Source: Paroedura picta
Taxonomy: Eukaryota > Chordata > Lepidosauria > Squamata > Gekkonidae
DNA: 64,000 nucleotides
Assembly: GCF_049243985.1 (NCBI RefSeq)
Contig: NC_135371.1
Span: 1,203,501-1,267,500 of the forward strand
Direction: 5' to 3'
A program made the position numbers and the translations under genes. This document shows positions 32,700-44,420 of the stretch, piece after piece; position 1 is the first letter of the stretch, and each line of letters starts with the position of its first letter. The notes below the pieces were generated by a model. That model was not told where the DNA came from and did no database searches. It saw nothing but the letters and a program-made list of their open reading frames with translations.

Positions 32700-33004
32700 G
32701 GCCTTGGTATCTGCAGTAGACAGGAAAAAACAAACTGTAAGAACCCCTCAACCCTCATCCAGTTTCTCCTGAGGAGAAAGACCATGCAGGAGGTCTCCAG
32801 CTGCAGGACAGAGATTGATTGGAGGGAGGGATTTGTGCCTTGGCTTGGCTCGGCTTGGTCATGGCGCTGGCCTCCTATGCGCCGCCTCAGGCTTCGGTGA
32901 TCACCAAGGTGGCTGAGCCAAGGAGCACATCCCTAATTTGAAGTTCAGCTTTTAACCCTTGATACCTTAAGACAGTCTGGGTCAGGTTTCTTTCAAAACT
33001 CCCA

Positions 33005-33090
33005 TTTAGATTCAAGCAGATAGCTGTGTTGCACAACAAGAAGTAGCACAACAAGATTTGAGTCCAATGAGACCTTTAAACCCCCCTGCG
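33005..33090 (-). repeat. single arm of the fold-back family
   Basis: 'agattcaagcagatagctgt' and 'tgagtccaatgagacctttaa' mark one arm; the other is absent. Confidence 0.5.
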
Positions 33091-33384
33091 GAGGCAGTTC
33101 CCGCATGCTCCCACACCCGCGGCCGGACAAGCTGGCCATCCGTGAGAAGAGGACTTGGAGGGTTCGCTCTTCCTCTGGCTGCCACTTCAGTGGGCACCAC
33201 ACCTAATGGGCCTCCCCCGACACACTGGGTAAACCGGCATCTGTGGCTGATAGATGTTTCAGTTGGTTTTAATTGGATGTATTTTACTGTTTTGTGATAT
33301 TTATATTGTATTTTAATGTAATCTTTGTATTTAATCACATTGTTTGCTGTCCAGAGACGCTGGTGAGGAGCAGGATGCAAATCT

Positions 33385-33725
33385 TAATAATAATAATAAT
33401 AATGATAATCATCATCATAAACTACTTCTACTACTAGATCTTCTTGAATAACTGTTAGGTTTGCCTTTTTTGCAATATCCTTCTTAGGGGATGTATTTAC
33501 AGCTCTCAGTGCCATGCTTCTAGGACTGGGCAAAACCCTGCCATATTAGCCAGATATCCCAGTAGAGTTAACTCCGTTTCCCCTGTGGGTTTTGTTCTGT
33601 GAGATTTCCTAAAAGAAATGAATATACTGAGGCCCAATTTCATTGCAGAGAGTGGCCCATAAGCATAGCCGATCTCTAGATCACTTAACCAGGATCTTAA
33701 TGCCTCTTTGCTCTCATCCTTATGG
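33385..33725 (-). repeat. LINE 3' end, copy 2, with coding remnant
   Basis: The (AAT)n/(ATC)n tail at 33385-33420 is followed by the complement of 29556-29690. Further in, the minus strand reads TKPTGETELTLLGYLANM and AGFCPVLEAWH, a LINE-like remnant. It lies in the intron of gene D, between exon 1 and the acidic exon. Confidence 0.65.
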
Positions 33726-34011
33726 AGGAGCATCACCAGCCCCCCCAGCCCCCCCCACACCCCAGATGCAAAAGCTGTTTCCTTTTCCTCCCCGGTTTCC
33801 GCCTCCTTTCAGCAACGGACAGAGCCCTCCTGAAGCCATCTTAGGGGAAGGAGCAAAGGGATGCCAGGCAAAGGGAGATGGAGAGGGGGGCTTCCTGTCC
33901 CTCCCCTGTTCAGCAGCTGCCTGCCTTTCCTCTTCTCCTTTGCCTTGGGTTTGGCATGTCCCTCCCCACAAATTCAGCCCTTTCTCCATCCCGGGCCCCT
34001 CGGAAGCCTAC

Positions 34012-34147
34012 CAGCCACTGGAGCATCCGCTTGGGAGGAAGAGACCGAGGGTCCCTCGCATGGGGCGGGAAGGGGATCCTAAATAATGACTTTTGTAGTT
34101 AATCCCCCCCATGCCAGTCTAGGAGTGCAGCTCTGTCTCCTTAACCC
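34012..34147 (-). promoter_or_regulatory. ZNF-D promoter block and noncoding exon 1
   Basis: GGGTTAAGGAGACAGAGC in gene direction, then CTAGACTGG from 34122 (25-bp spacing). A candidate donor GGCTG|GTAGGC lies at 34012. The leader shares 'ACAAAAGTCATT' with 'GCAAAAGTCATT' in gene E. Confidence 0.68.
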
Positions 34148-34261
34148 CTTCTGGGCATCCCGTTTCAGCCATCTGAGGGATGAACATTTGTGAACATTAA
34201 GACCAGCCGCGTTTAATTTTGGGGATAAGCTTTCCTGTGTATGCACACTTCTTCACGTAGA

Positions 34262-34425
34262 ACAGGGCTGGCCAAACTGTGTCTCTTCAGACATCCTGAG
34301 CCTCCGGGGAGGGCGGTATATAAATATAATAAATAAATATATAAATATATGGGTGTAGCAGGGGCTCATGGGAATTGTAGTCCATGCACACCTGGAGAGC
34401 CACAGTTTGGCCAACCATGACGCAG
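34262..34425. mobile_element. hAT-type MITE with an inserted LINE tail
   Basis: 'cagggctggccaaactgtg' on the left and 'cctggagagccacagtttgg' on the right flank a 'gggcggtatataaatataat' LINE-type tail near 34310. Confidence 0.75.
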
Positions 34426-34444
34426 AACAAAGGTGGAGTTTAGG

Positions 34445-34660
34445 GTAAGGTGACCAGATTGTCCCACTTTTGGAGGGACATCTGGGGGTACCTGGCAAAT
34501 TGTACTTATGTTGAAATTTAAAAATATATATTAGAATACTATTTTTTGCGTTCTATGAAACTTTTTGTTGCTCCATATAGACCAAATTTTTAATCAAGAC
34601 CCCCCTCCCCAGTCAATGGTGTCCCGCTTTACCAATGTTAAAATCTGGTCACCTTCGTTT
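34445..34660. mobile_element. MITE with 16-bp terminal inverted repeats
   Basis: It begins AAGGTGACCAGATTGT and ends with the complement of AAGGTGACCAGATTTT. A truncated relative is at 42820-43010. Superfamily not assigned. Confidence 0.7.
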
Positions 34661-36150
34661 AGAGGCACCTTTCACACCAACAAACGTGTATTCTGTCTAT
34701 ATAAGCTTTCAAAGACCCGCGTACTTCTTCCGATACAATGAAATGGAAGTTATCAGTCCACACATACGCTCTTTAGAACAAGGATCTCATTCTTAAAGGG
34801 AACCTGCAGGCCGAGTCTGTAATTTTTGCCTGTTCAAACACTTGAGTCCCCAAAGGGAGTGGGGGAACAACTGAATGTATTTCCCTCTCTCTGTCCCCAG
34901 ATTACAGCACAGAGGATTCTCCATAGTGAAGGATTTCTATAATTTTGGCACTGTGACCCACAAAATCCTTCAAGTTGCCACCCTTCTGGACTCAGAGGGC
35001 CGGAATATCCAAAACGGAGTTCCCAAAGCCAACTACCCCGAACAGGTACGTTTCTATGGGAGTAGGTGGTTGATGGTATATTAGCAAAATATATACTGCA
35101 GAGCTCTACTAATAAACTATATGTTTTCCTGCAAGGTTTTCAGAGTAGCCTCATTGACCACTTCCATGTCAATATGCTTTATTCGCAGACAAGGTAACAA
35201 ACGGGATCGCCATATAGAGACCACAAATAAACACCCCCTGTGAACAGTATGGCTCCTTTTTAAATCACGTGGATCTCACAGACACCATTATCCCGGGGGT
35301 CACAGTGGTAGGCAAGAACAGAGCAAGGTCTTGGCCTTAACTTTTATGCCACTACCCCGGGCTTTCTCAACCCTGGGCTTTTACGATGGCCCCAAAAGGG
35401 TTTCGCCCATTGGGTGGGAGTTAATTAAATTAAAAATTTAAAATATTGGTGATATGACCATATATGGCCATGTCAACTTCCCTGCCCCCAATGGCCAATG
35501 GTGGGCCTGGAGGGGGTGGGAAGGGGGGCCTGGCCCTATATATCCTTGCTGGCCCAGGCCTGTCACCCATGGGAATGACTGGAGTCCAGAGATGTAAGTA
35601 GTTTTATTTTAACAACTGTGGGCCGGGGGGGGGGGGGGGCAGAGCAGCATAGGCCTGCTCTGGCTTTGTTACTGGCGGGGGGGAGTGGAAATGATGCCGC
35701 AGCATAGGCCCGCCCCAGCCTGTCTCTGCAGGCTCCCTTTGGTGAAGAAGAGCCAACCGGTAGCCAGCCCCGGAGCGCTGTATGGTTCTGTTCACAAATC
35801 ATCTGAAAATATTTCTGTGCTGTCACTTCCTGTGCTGTGGGAGTTGCCTGATGACATCACATCCGGTGGGAGTGTCTGCGTGATGCCACTTCTGGTAACG
35901 TGACTTCCGGGGTGGGTGGCCTTTTGACGTCACTTACGGTGTACTTTGAAGCCTGAGGAATGTTTCGGGGCTTTCTCAACAGTGATAAAGGGGGTGGGAA
36001 TATGGTTTTAAAATTGTATTTGATTGTATTGAAGGGGTTTTATTGTGTGCACCACCTGAGCCCATGTGGGGGGGGGGGAGGGCCTGATATAGAAATTAAA
36101 TATTCAATTCAATTCAATTCAATACATGAGGAAGACATAGTAAGATATAA
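34661..36150. other. intergenic between ZNF-D and ZNF-E
   Basis: Fragments only: a fold-back arm near 34665-34745, an old repeat near 35083-35200 also seen near 45865, and homopolymer runs near 35630 and 36068. No exon is recognised. Confidence 0.4.
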
Positions 36151-36151
36151 G

Positions 36152-36242
36152 GCAGGGGTGGCCTAACCATGGCTCTCCACATGCTCATGGTAATGGTAGT
36201 TCATGGACCTCTTCAAAGACACAGTTTGGCCACCTCTGATAT
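36152..36242. mobile_element. hAT-type MITE, strongly diverged
   Basis: 'gcaggggtggcctaaccatg' and 'acacagtttggccacctctg' mark the ends. Confidence 0.6.
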
Positions 36243-36344
36243 CAGATACAATAAGCAACTATGAAGAACTGTCACAAAATTGGCTTCAGTGTTGATGCTT
36301 GTCACACAGATGAAAGCTGATCTGTAACATTATAGGGCCGGGAT

Positions 36345-36600
36345 CCTCCATAGAAAAACAGAGTTGGAAGGGGCCTCCTGGGTCATCTAGTCCAACCCCC
36401 TGCACTATGCAGGACTCTCACAACCCTCTCGCTCACCCACTGTCACCTGCCACCCCCTTGAACCTTCCCAGAATCAGCCTCTCCATCAGATGGCTCTCCA
36501 GCCTCTGTTTAGAAATCTCCAAAGATGGAGCACCCACCACCTCCCGAGGAAGCCTGTTCCAACGTTTATGTTCTTGTATCGCTGTGACGTCTGTGAAAAC
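36345..36600 (-). repeat. CR1 LINE 3' end
   Basis: The minus strand encodes KRWNRLPREVVGAPSLEISK, the end of CR1 ORF2, and the piece has the terminal 'agttggaaggggcctcctgg' signature. Confidence 0.8.
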
Positions 36601-36715
36601 TGTGTCTGTAAGAACCACGTGTAATCTTATGCGATGATATTAAAACACAGCCATATTTTTCACAGTGTTTATTTTTATTCACAGACAAGGCCGTTCCCCA
36701 AAAGGCTGAGTGTGC

Positions 36716-38058
36716 CTACGGTTTCCCCCTCGTGTGAATGAGCAGGTGCCTCATGAGGTTGGAGTGCTGGCTGAAGCCCGATCCACACTCCTGGCACTTG
36801 AAGGGCTTCTCCCCCGTGTGGATGAGCTGGTGCCGGAGGAGGTTGGAGTTGTGGCTGAAGCAGCTTTTGCACTCCTGGCACCGGTACGGCTTCTTCTTGG
36901 GTTGGGTCCTTGAATTGCTTTGGTTTCGACTGAAGCCCTTCTTGCATTCCCCCGTCTGCGTATTTTTGTGTCGCCTCAGAGTTATGCTGTGGCTGAAGGT
37001 TTTCCCACAATCCAGGCACTGAAAGGGCTTCACCTCCTTGTGGGTTCTCTGATGGTCAGACAGCCGTTTGCTCAGGCTGAAGCTCCTCCCGCACTCCAGG
37101 CATTTGTATGGTTTCTCCCCCTGGTGCAGGAGCTGGTGTTTCATGAAGTTTGCATTGGTCGTGAACTTCTTTCCGCATTCCGAGCATTCGTATAATTTCT
37201 CCCCGGTGTGGATTCGTCGGTGGATGGCGAGGCTCGAGGTCTGGCTGAAGTTCTTTCCACACTCCAGACAGCTGTACGGTTTTTCACCTGTGTGGGTACT
37301 TTGATGTCCGATGAGAATTGTGCTTGCGATAAAGCTCTTCCCACATTCTAGACATTTATATGGTTTTTCCCCTGTGCGGGGTCTTTGATGCTGGCTGTGG
37401 CTGAAAGTGTTTACAGGCTTGTGGAAAAGATACGGTCGTTCCTTCGCATGGATTTTTTGGTGTCTGACGAGACGCGATCTTACAATAAACCTCTTTCCGC
37501 ACTCCAAGCATATATAGGGTTTCTCCCCTGTGTGGGTTCCTTGGTGCACGGTGAGGTTCGATTTTGTGTAAAACCTCTTTCCGCATTCCAGACAGTTATA
37601 GGGTTTCTCTCCGGTGTGGATTCTTTGATGCACAATGAGGTATGCACTATATGCAAACTTCTTTCCACATTCAAAACATTTATATTGTTTCTCTCCAGTG
37701 TGGGTTCTTTGATGCACCCGAAGAGCCGAACTTTGATTGAATCGCTTCCCACATTCCAAGCAGTCGTACGGCTTCTCCCCGGTGTGGATATTCCAGTGCG
37801 CTTTGAGGTTTGGCACACTTGCAAAGGTTTTCCCACAGGTAGAGCACTCGATCCTCCTCTTTCGTTCCTGTATTGCTCCACGGTAGCTGCCACTGTGATA
37901 AGGAATGGATTTATTGCGTCTTTTACCCAGTTGGTTTCCCTCCTCCGTCTCGGGGACCTCATGGTTCCCCAAATTTTCTTTAACTTCTAGATTCATATCG
38001 CTTTCTTCGGATACCTGAAACATTTCATTTTCACTATCCGTGCCCCACAAATCTCCGG
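36716..38058 (-). CDS. ZNF-E terminal exon: C2H2 array of about 13 fingers
   Basis: The acceptor ATTGTTTCAG|CCGGAGAT at 38058 joins the acidic exon in frame: TGDLWGTDSENEMFQVSEES, then a spacer and CSTCGKTF, the first finger. Contact residues at -1,2,3,6 are SPNA, QSAV, YAYV, TSNV, VSRR, one decayed finger (LFHKPVNTFSHSQH), then ATIG, QSSI, TANK, LKRD, HITR, HSNR, QSNR. The HITR finger ends HKNTQTGEC and is followed by a basic linker. Predicted protein is about 486 aa. First and last fingers match those of F and G; the middle ones differ, as expected where DNA specificity diverges. Confidence 0.93.
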
Positions 38059-38640
38059 CTGAAACAATGATATAAAGAAACAGAAGATGAAATCAGGGAA
38101 TGAGTCTAATAAAGCCATTCAAACTACTGTGGAGAATGATAGAATACTACAGATATGTCTTTCAGGAAACCCCTTCAAAATTTGGTGGGGATAAAATATA
38201 CTTAAATATATAGTGAGAAATTGATTGATTTATTATATGTATAGAGCTTCCTCCACTCAGCACAGGAGGGGGGAAACTGTAAAATTAAAAAGGAAGCTGA
38301 AGTTGTAAAATTACATACAGAATTAGAAGTTGTATTATGGTAACTGTGTTTCTTTGCAAAATGTGATTCCTGTATGTCTATTTACTTTCTTGAAAAATAA
38401 AAAAAAAATTTAAATTGGGTGGGGATAAGTCCCTGCCCCCATTGAGACGGTGGACTGAGTGAAGGCATCCAAATTGTTCGGGAGAAACAGATTTAACCTA
38501 TATATTTATAACCCAGTAAACTAGAATGATACATTTAAAACTGGCCCAGACCATTCTAAAAACTGTGAATGCTGACATTAGAAGGCCTTGAATTTATATA
38601 GCAGAATACGTTTACATATTCTTAGGTTACAATCTGTCAT

Positions 38641-39110
38641 CAATAGAATCAGAGTCCAATTGGGCACCTTTAAGACCAACAAAAATTTACTCAGACTAAG
38701 AACTCCTCACATGACCGTGGGAATATATAGCAAAAAGTAATTCTGTTACCAACTGTGTCACACATCCAAGTACAGAATGAGAATTCTTTGCCAAAACAGC
38801 CAATCGATCCCCTTGACATTCAGTTGTTATTCACACAAACCTGGGAGAAATAAAAATAAAATCACCCTATGTTGCTTGCCCCATCTGCTCCCAGACCAGT
38901 GCAAAACATTCTTACAAGGTAATTGCCCGTAACTTTCTTATCCCAAGGCCAGGGACTTATGTAACAGAATTACTTTTTGCTATATATTCCCACGTTCATG
39001 TAGGGAGTTCTTAGTCTGACGAAGAGTGCTTGCATGAAGAAATCTTCCATGAAGAAATCTTTGTTGGTCTTCAAGGTGCTCCTGGACTCTGATTCTATTG
39101 TGCTACTTCA
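38641..39110. mobile_element. fold-back element (FB3), about 470 bp
   Basis: Starts 'caatagaatcagagtccaat' and ends with 'ggactctgattctattg', its complement. Inner segments also pair: 'atatatagcaaaaagtaatt' at about 38725 against 'aattactttttgctatatat' at about 38965. It lies in the intron of gene E. Confidence 0.85.
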
Positions 39111-39199
39111 GACCAACACGGCGACCCATTTGAACCCGTCATCAGTAATACAGGACCAATAATTCAATCTATCCAGGTTCATAATCATGACCCATGGAA

Positions 39200-39560
39200 A
39201 GCCAGACCAAATATGTTCCAGCCTGCTGTTGGCCCTCTGGAGGAACCGTTTGGCCACTGTGTGCGACGGGATCCTGGACTGGATGGACCACTGGTCCGGC
39301 CCAGCAGAACTTTTCTTATGTTCTTATAAAGGCTTCAGCCTCTCTGCCCTGTTGTTGACTTTCTAGAGGGATTGGTTGGCCACAGTGTGAGACAGGATCC
39401 TGGACTGGATGGACCATGGACCTGATCCAGCAGGGCTCTTGTTATGTTCTCATTAAGGCCTCGGCCTCTCTGCTGTCCAGAGGAACTGGCTGGCCACTGT
39501 GTGAAATGGGATGCTGAACTGGATGGGCCCTCCCTGGTCTGACCCACATTCTTATGTTGG
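39200..39560 (+). repeat. three consecutive LINE 3' tails
   Basis: Three copies of the 'ctggatggaccactggtccg'-type tail lie in a row near 39230-39320, 39340-39450 and 39470-39555. They are less alike than the units at 6786. Confidence 0.65.
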
Positions 39561-39620
39561 GCTGTGGTTTATTTTTCTTCATCACCATGGGACCATGTTC
39601 CCGTCTTGAAGAACACTCAC

Positions 39621-39738
39621 TTTCTTCAGCTGTACTTTGGCAGGAAATATCCTCGGGCGACCTTCCTGGAGACGTCTCATGCATTTCTCCCGGCTCAGGG
39701 CCTTCCTGGAGGAAGTCCTCCTCTTTGACCTCCATCAT
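39621..39738 (-). CDS. ZNF-E acidic N-terminal exon
   Basis: MMEVKEEDFLQEGPEPGEM, HETSPGRSPEDISCQSTAEE, then donor GAAA|GTGAGT, phase 1, 39 codons plus one base. The acceptor CCTCCCACAG lies just before ATGAAAGGACC. That upstream ATG opens a four-codon frame (M-K-G-P-stop) overlapping the real start, so it is a possible tiny uORF. The exon is 70-80% like that of gene G by eye. It carries no known domain; its acidity and SP-rich end could be an interaction or activation segment, which is speculation. Confidence 0.85.
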
Positions 39739-40189
39739 GGTCCTTTCATCTGTGGGAGGCAGAGAAGATGGTCAGAGTCTCTCAGCCCCAGCTTCCACGA
39801 AGGCAGGAGATGCCCAAGAGAAAAAGACGGGGGAAGAGACACAGGGGAGCCAGGACCCCAGGAACAAGGTCAGTGCTGAGAATGCCCACCACACGTCATC
39901 ACGCATCACCCCACACCTCAGGCACCAGCGTCCCTAAAAGGGGAGTCAGCTGATTCATGCACGATCAGGTCTACCGTTGGCGACTAGCCATGGCGAGTAA
40001 AGGGAACCGAGAAATACCATCTGTGTACGAATGGCTACACAGCAATAATATATTGAAGAGAATTGGAGGGGAAAACCCTTATAGTGCTGCATTGTCTCTC
40101 CTCACTGGCTCATCGATCCGTCCCTAGTCCATTTTGATCAGTGGAAGGAATAACCGTGGGTGGAGAGAGGGTGGCCCATAAAGGTTCTT

Positions 40190-40565
40190 GGCTGTCAGGT
40201 GGTTCTGGCCTCAGCCGAAGGCCTGGCGGGAGAGCTCCATTTCGCAGGCCCTGCGGGACTCAGGTAGTTGGGTCAGAGGCCACAACTGAAAAGACCCTGG
40301 CCCTGGTTGGAGCCAGATGCACTTCCTTCGGGCCACGAACCACCAGCCTGTTGAAACTAGAGTTCAACTAAAGTTCTTCTGGGGACCTACGGAGAGCGGT
40401 GCTCCCTTAGACATGCAGGGCCCAGACTGCAGATGGCCTTACAGGTTAAAACCAACACCTTAAACTCGATCCAGGATTCGACCAGCAGCCCACGCATTGA
40501 AGCATCACCTCCTGCAGAACGGCCACCACCTCTGCCTGTCCAAAAGCCATGCCTTCCCACACACC
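40190..40565 (-). repeat. CR1/L2-clade LINE 3' fragment
   Basis: 'aaggcctggcgggagagctc' and 'catgcagggcccagactgc' are shared with other copies of this LINE noncoding region. Confidence 0.55.
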
Positions 40566-40859
40566 GGGCAATGCACTCCCAGTCCACTTTGCAGCTGGGT
40601 TTGACTGCATGAAACAGCAAAATAGTCCACTTTTAAATAGTCCCTGAAGTGGCTCAAAACTGCTATTTCACGTGTGCAGACGTGCCAACTGAGAGCTGAG
40701 CTGGCCCGTAGTGCAGTCCCAACATTTCAGAAGCCGTATCAAATCTGTTCTTTAACAGCACAACCCAGCAGGCGATTCTTCAAGTTCCCCGGGAGCCTCT
40801 CTTAGGCTCCATGCACGGGGGGGGGGGGGGGGGTTCAGCCCCAATGACCTGAAGAAGGG

Positions 40860-41290
40860 CTGCAGGTTTTGTAATCTGTTTTTTACTACCTGGAGATCCC
40901 CTGGAATGAGAGCTCCTCTCCAGACTGCAGAGATCAGTCGTCCCCCCCCCCCCGGGGAAAAGGCTGCCTGGGAGGGGGGGGGTCTTTGTTGCCTCCTGCC
41001 CCAGGGAGGCTCAGGGATGCCAGCCTCCAGGGGAGACCTGGGGACCCCCCAGGAATGACGCTCCACCCCAGACTGCAGAGATCAGTCGTCCCCCCCCCCC
41101 GGAGGAAAGGGCTGCTTGGGAGGGGGGACTCGGTGGCCTTCTGCCCCAGGGAGGTCCAGGGATGCCAGCCTCCAGGGGGGACCCTCGGGAATGACAGCTC
41201 TTCCCCAGACTGCAGAGGCCAAGTCCTCTGGAGAAAGTGGATGCTGGGGAGGATGCCATCGTACCCCACAGGGATCCCTTCCCTCCTCAG
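40860..41290. repeat. GC-rich 'GATGCCAGCCTCCAGG' repeat, tandem copies
   Basis: Units near 40895, 41015 and 41160 have 'gatgccagcctccagggg', 'cagactgcagagatcagtcg' and 'gaaagggctgcttggga'. They lie in intron 1 of gene E. Confidence 0.75.
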
Positions 41291-41682
41291 ACCCCGCCCC
41301 TCTAATCTCCACGAGTTCTCGACCTGGATTTGGCAACCAGCGGCCACCTGGGAGCCCTCGTACCTGGTCATCCAAAAACATAAGTGGGCCATGTTGACCC
41401 TTAGCAGAAATGCAAAATAAATATTTATTGTTTGAAAAGAAACGAATCAGGGGTCCATTTTTCTTCAGTGGTCGTTGAGCTGCAGGCTCTTTATCGTGGG
41501 TGCGGGGGTCACCGTGGGGGGGGTCTTTCATTCCTCTTCCTCCTTTCTTTGGGGGGGGATGTTTTCTCTTTATCTTCCCCCCATTTCTGCAGCCTTTCCT
41601 CCTCTCCTTCCTTGGGGATTGCATTGCAGCCCCCCTTCCAAATCCAGCCCTCCCCCTCCCCCCAAGCCCCCTTTGAACTCAC

Positions 41683-41797
41683 CAGCGGGATCCTCCAGGC
41701 TGGGATGGGAAAGGAATCGGAATCAATGACTTTTGCAGCTCATCCCCCCACCGCACCCCCACGTCTGTCTAGGAGTGCAGCTCTGTCCCCTTAACCC
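41683..41797 (-). promoter_or_regulatory. ZNF-E promoter block and noncoding exon 1
   Basis: AAGGGTTAAGGGGACAGAGC in gene direction, then CTAGACAGACG from 41772 (25-bp spacing). The exon ends at donor CGCTG|GTGAGT at 41683. It is closest to the block of gene D (identical from GACAGAGC to CTAGAC). Confidence 0.75.
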
Positions 41798-41868
41798 TTC
41801 CAGAGGGAGAGGCCTGAGAAAAGCCACCCTCGTAGAACTGGTGGGATTCTCTCCTATAATTAGAGCCG

Positions 41869-42034
41869 CAATAAAACCAGAGCCCAATTGGGGACCTTTA
41901 AGGCCAACCAAGATTTATTCAGGGCGTGAGCTTTGGAGTGCAGGCCCTCTTCCTCAGTCTTGCACTCGAAATCTCAGGCCTCGACTAAATCTTGGCTGGT
42001 CGTAAAGGTGCCCAATTGGGCTCTGACTTTATTG
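41869..42034. mobile_element. fold-back element (FB4)
   Basis: 'caataaaaccagagcccaat' at the left pairs with 'attgggctctgactttattg' at the right, and the arms continue through the GGCCAACCAAGATTTA core. It lies about 70 bp upstream of the gene E promoter block. Confidence 0.8.
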
Positions 42035-43440
42035 TGATACTGCACTGCCATGGCTTCCCACTTGAAGCTAGTAGAGCCGCAGTGAGTAAGGACACGGAGC
42101 GTCACCGTTTGGCAGAGTTGCTCTGCTGAATCCTGAGCAGGCGGCAGAGTTTCCGGCCCAGGCTGACCGAAGGTCCTGCCCTGCGTGGGACCCACGAAGT
42201 CTCAGGCAAGGGAGCCCACTGGCCTCTGGGCTGACTCCCATTGCAATGGGGCCCCTCCCATGTGAATGAACTTGGAAGGGTTGTTCTGATGCCCCCCTCC
42301 ACACACACACACCAGAGCGAAGGTCTCGTGACCTATCAGAGCAGGATCCAAACAATGGATCCGGTCCCTGAGCAACCCAACGCCATCCTAGACTCTTGGC
42401 ACCTACCTGTGCGTGGGCCAATCCATGATGGATGCTGTATAAGTATGGGAATGCAAAGTATTCAAACTTTTCCTCCAGCCCTGGGAGGGCAGAGATCACA
42501 GGTTCTGCCAAACTTGCTGAGCTGTTCTGATCTCCCTATTTCATGCACAGTAAACCTTTCTCTTTGCTTCATCCAGAAGTTTTCTTGACGGATTCATTTT
42601 GGATTATTGGAACTTTCTCTATTTGGGGTTTTGTGCATTTTCATGAATTTTTTAGGCCTAACAAGAGGATCTCTGAATCTGAGATCTGGGGACACGATGG
42701 GGGGGGGGGGTAGGAAGAGCAGGGGACAGAATTACCCACAAGGGAGGAATGGCTGAGGAAAAGGACGGGATTGGCAGAGAACGCTCAATTTGCTTCCTTC
42801 GTTAGAGGACAGGACAAACTTAAGGTGACCAGATTGTCCCACTTTTGGAGGGACACCTGGGGGGTACCTGGCAAATTGTACTCATGTTGAAATTAATATA
42901 TATATATATATATTACAATACTATTTTTGCGTTCTATGCATTCTAAGAAAATTTTTGTTGCTTCATGTAGACCAAATTTTTAATCAAGAACCCCCGGAAA
43001 CCCCCTGGTAGACTTTCTGCTGGATGGTTCTTCTGGAGGACAACATGAGGGGGTGAGTGGACCAAGGGGCAATTCTGGCTCTCTCTCCTCAAAGACCACG
43101 GCCAGGGCACCCCAGGGAATGCACGGGCAGTAGGCTCAGGATGGACCAAAGGCAGTGCTGCCCTGGAGTCATTGGGCAGAAATGTGTCAAGCAGCAATGC
43201 TCAGGAGATCAGAACTGCAAAAGAGCCAGCAGGCCAAGAAAGGACCTTTCTAACAACAGGTTTGTTGTCCGTGATCATTTCATGTTGCAGCCGAGAAGCA
43301 CCCTGGTGAGGGGCATTCCAGGATATCGACTTGCATGTCGCAGCTCTCTCTTTGTCATATTTCAGACGCTGATAAAGTGAGCTTTGACTCATGAAAGCGA
43401 AAACACCTGGGAAATGACGTCTTGTTACTTGGGGGCACCA
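42035..43440. other. intergenic, old repeats
   Basis: A truncated copy of the AAGGTGACCAGATT MITE lies at 42820-43010 with a (TA)n tract. The rest has no recognisable gene or named repeat. Confidence 0.4.
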
Positions 43441-43745
43441 GTGGGAGGGCTTCTGGAGTTCTGGCCTCACTGGTGGTCTTCCTGATGGCCCCCCGGGTTT
43501 TGGCCCCCGTGTGACACAGAATATTGGATTGGATGGGCCATTGGCCTAATCCAACATGGCTTCTCTGGTGTTCTTATGTCTAGGGCAGGGATGTTCTTGG
43601 GGCTTGGGGGGCAACAGTGAGAGAACTTCTGGCGCCATGGCCCCACGGATGGAACTCCTGATGGGGCCTGGGTTTTGGCCACTGTATGACAGAGTGTTCG
43701 ACTAGATGAACCATTGGCCTTATCCAATATGGCTTCTCCTACATT
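43440..43745 (+). repeat. two LINE 3' tails
   Basis: Two copies share 'gatgggccattggcctaatc' and 'aacatggcttctctggtg'-type ends. A third relative is at 62960-63095. Confidence 0.55.
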
Positions 43746-43789
43746 CTTAAGTCACCATGAGTCTCAACTTGAACAATAGACTATAAATG

Positions 43790-44420
43790 CTACAGACTAT
43801 AGATTCTGTGAAGGTTCAAGGGGGTGGCAGGTGACAGTGGATGAGCAATTGGGATGTGAGTGTCCTGCATAGTGCAGGGGGTTGGACTAGATGACCAAGG
43901 AGGTCCCTTCCAACTCTTTGATTCTATGACTCTATTAAATGATGTACACAAATTATCATTATAGGGGGAAAATATGGCTAAATGCTGCTTTGGGAATTGG
44001 GACATCCGGAAGAAGTTCTTGACAGAGCGGTTCCTCAGTGGAACAGGCTTCCTCGGGAGGTGGTGGGTTCTCCTTCCTTGGAAGTTTTAAAGCAGAGGCT
44101 AGATGGTCATCTGACAGAAAGGCTGATTCTAGGGACTTAGGCAGATGGTGAGTGGGTGGACAGAAGGGACTGTGTCAGTGCTTTGCTCTTGGGGCCCTTT
44201 CTTGCATGCCCAGGGAAATGTCTAGGCCACTCTGGGATTGGGAGGTAAATTTCTTCCAGGCCAGAGTGGCCAGGGATTCTAGTTGGGGTGGTCAGCATCA
44301 TCCAGGTGTGGAATTGGGGTTACTGTGAGTGGACAGGTAGTTATACATTTCCTGCATTCTGCATGGGGTTGGATTGGATGACCCCAGAGGCCCCTTCCAA
44401 CTCCATGATTCTACATCCTT
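43790..44420 (+). repeat. two CR1 LINE 3' ends
   Basis: The first ends 'ggactagatgaccaaggagg', 'gattctatgactctat' near 43930. The second has 'ggcttcctcgggaggtggtg' near 44050 and ends 'gattctacat' near 44415. Confidence 0.75.
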
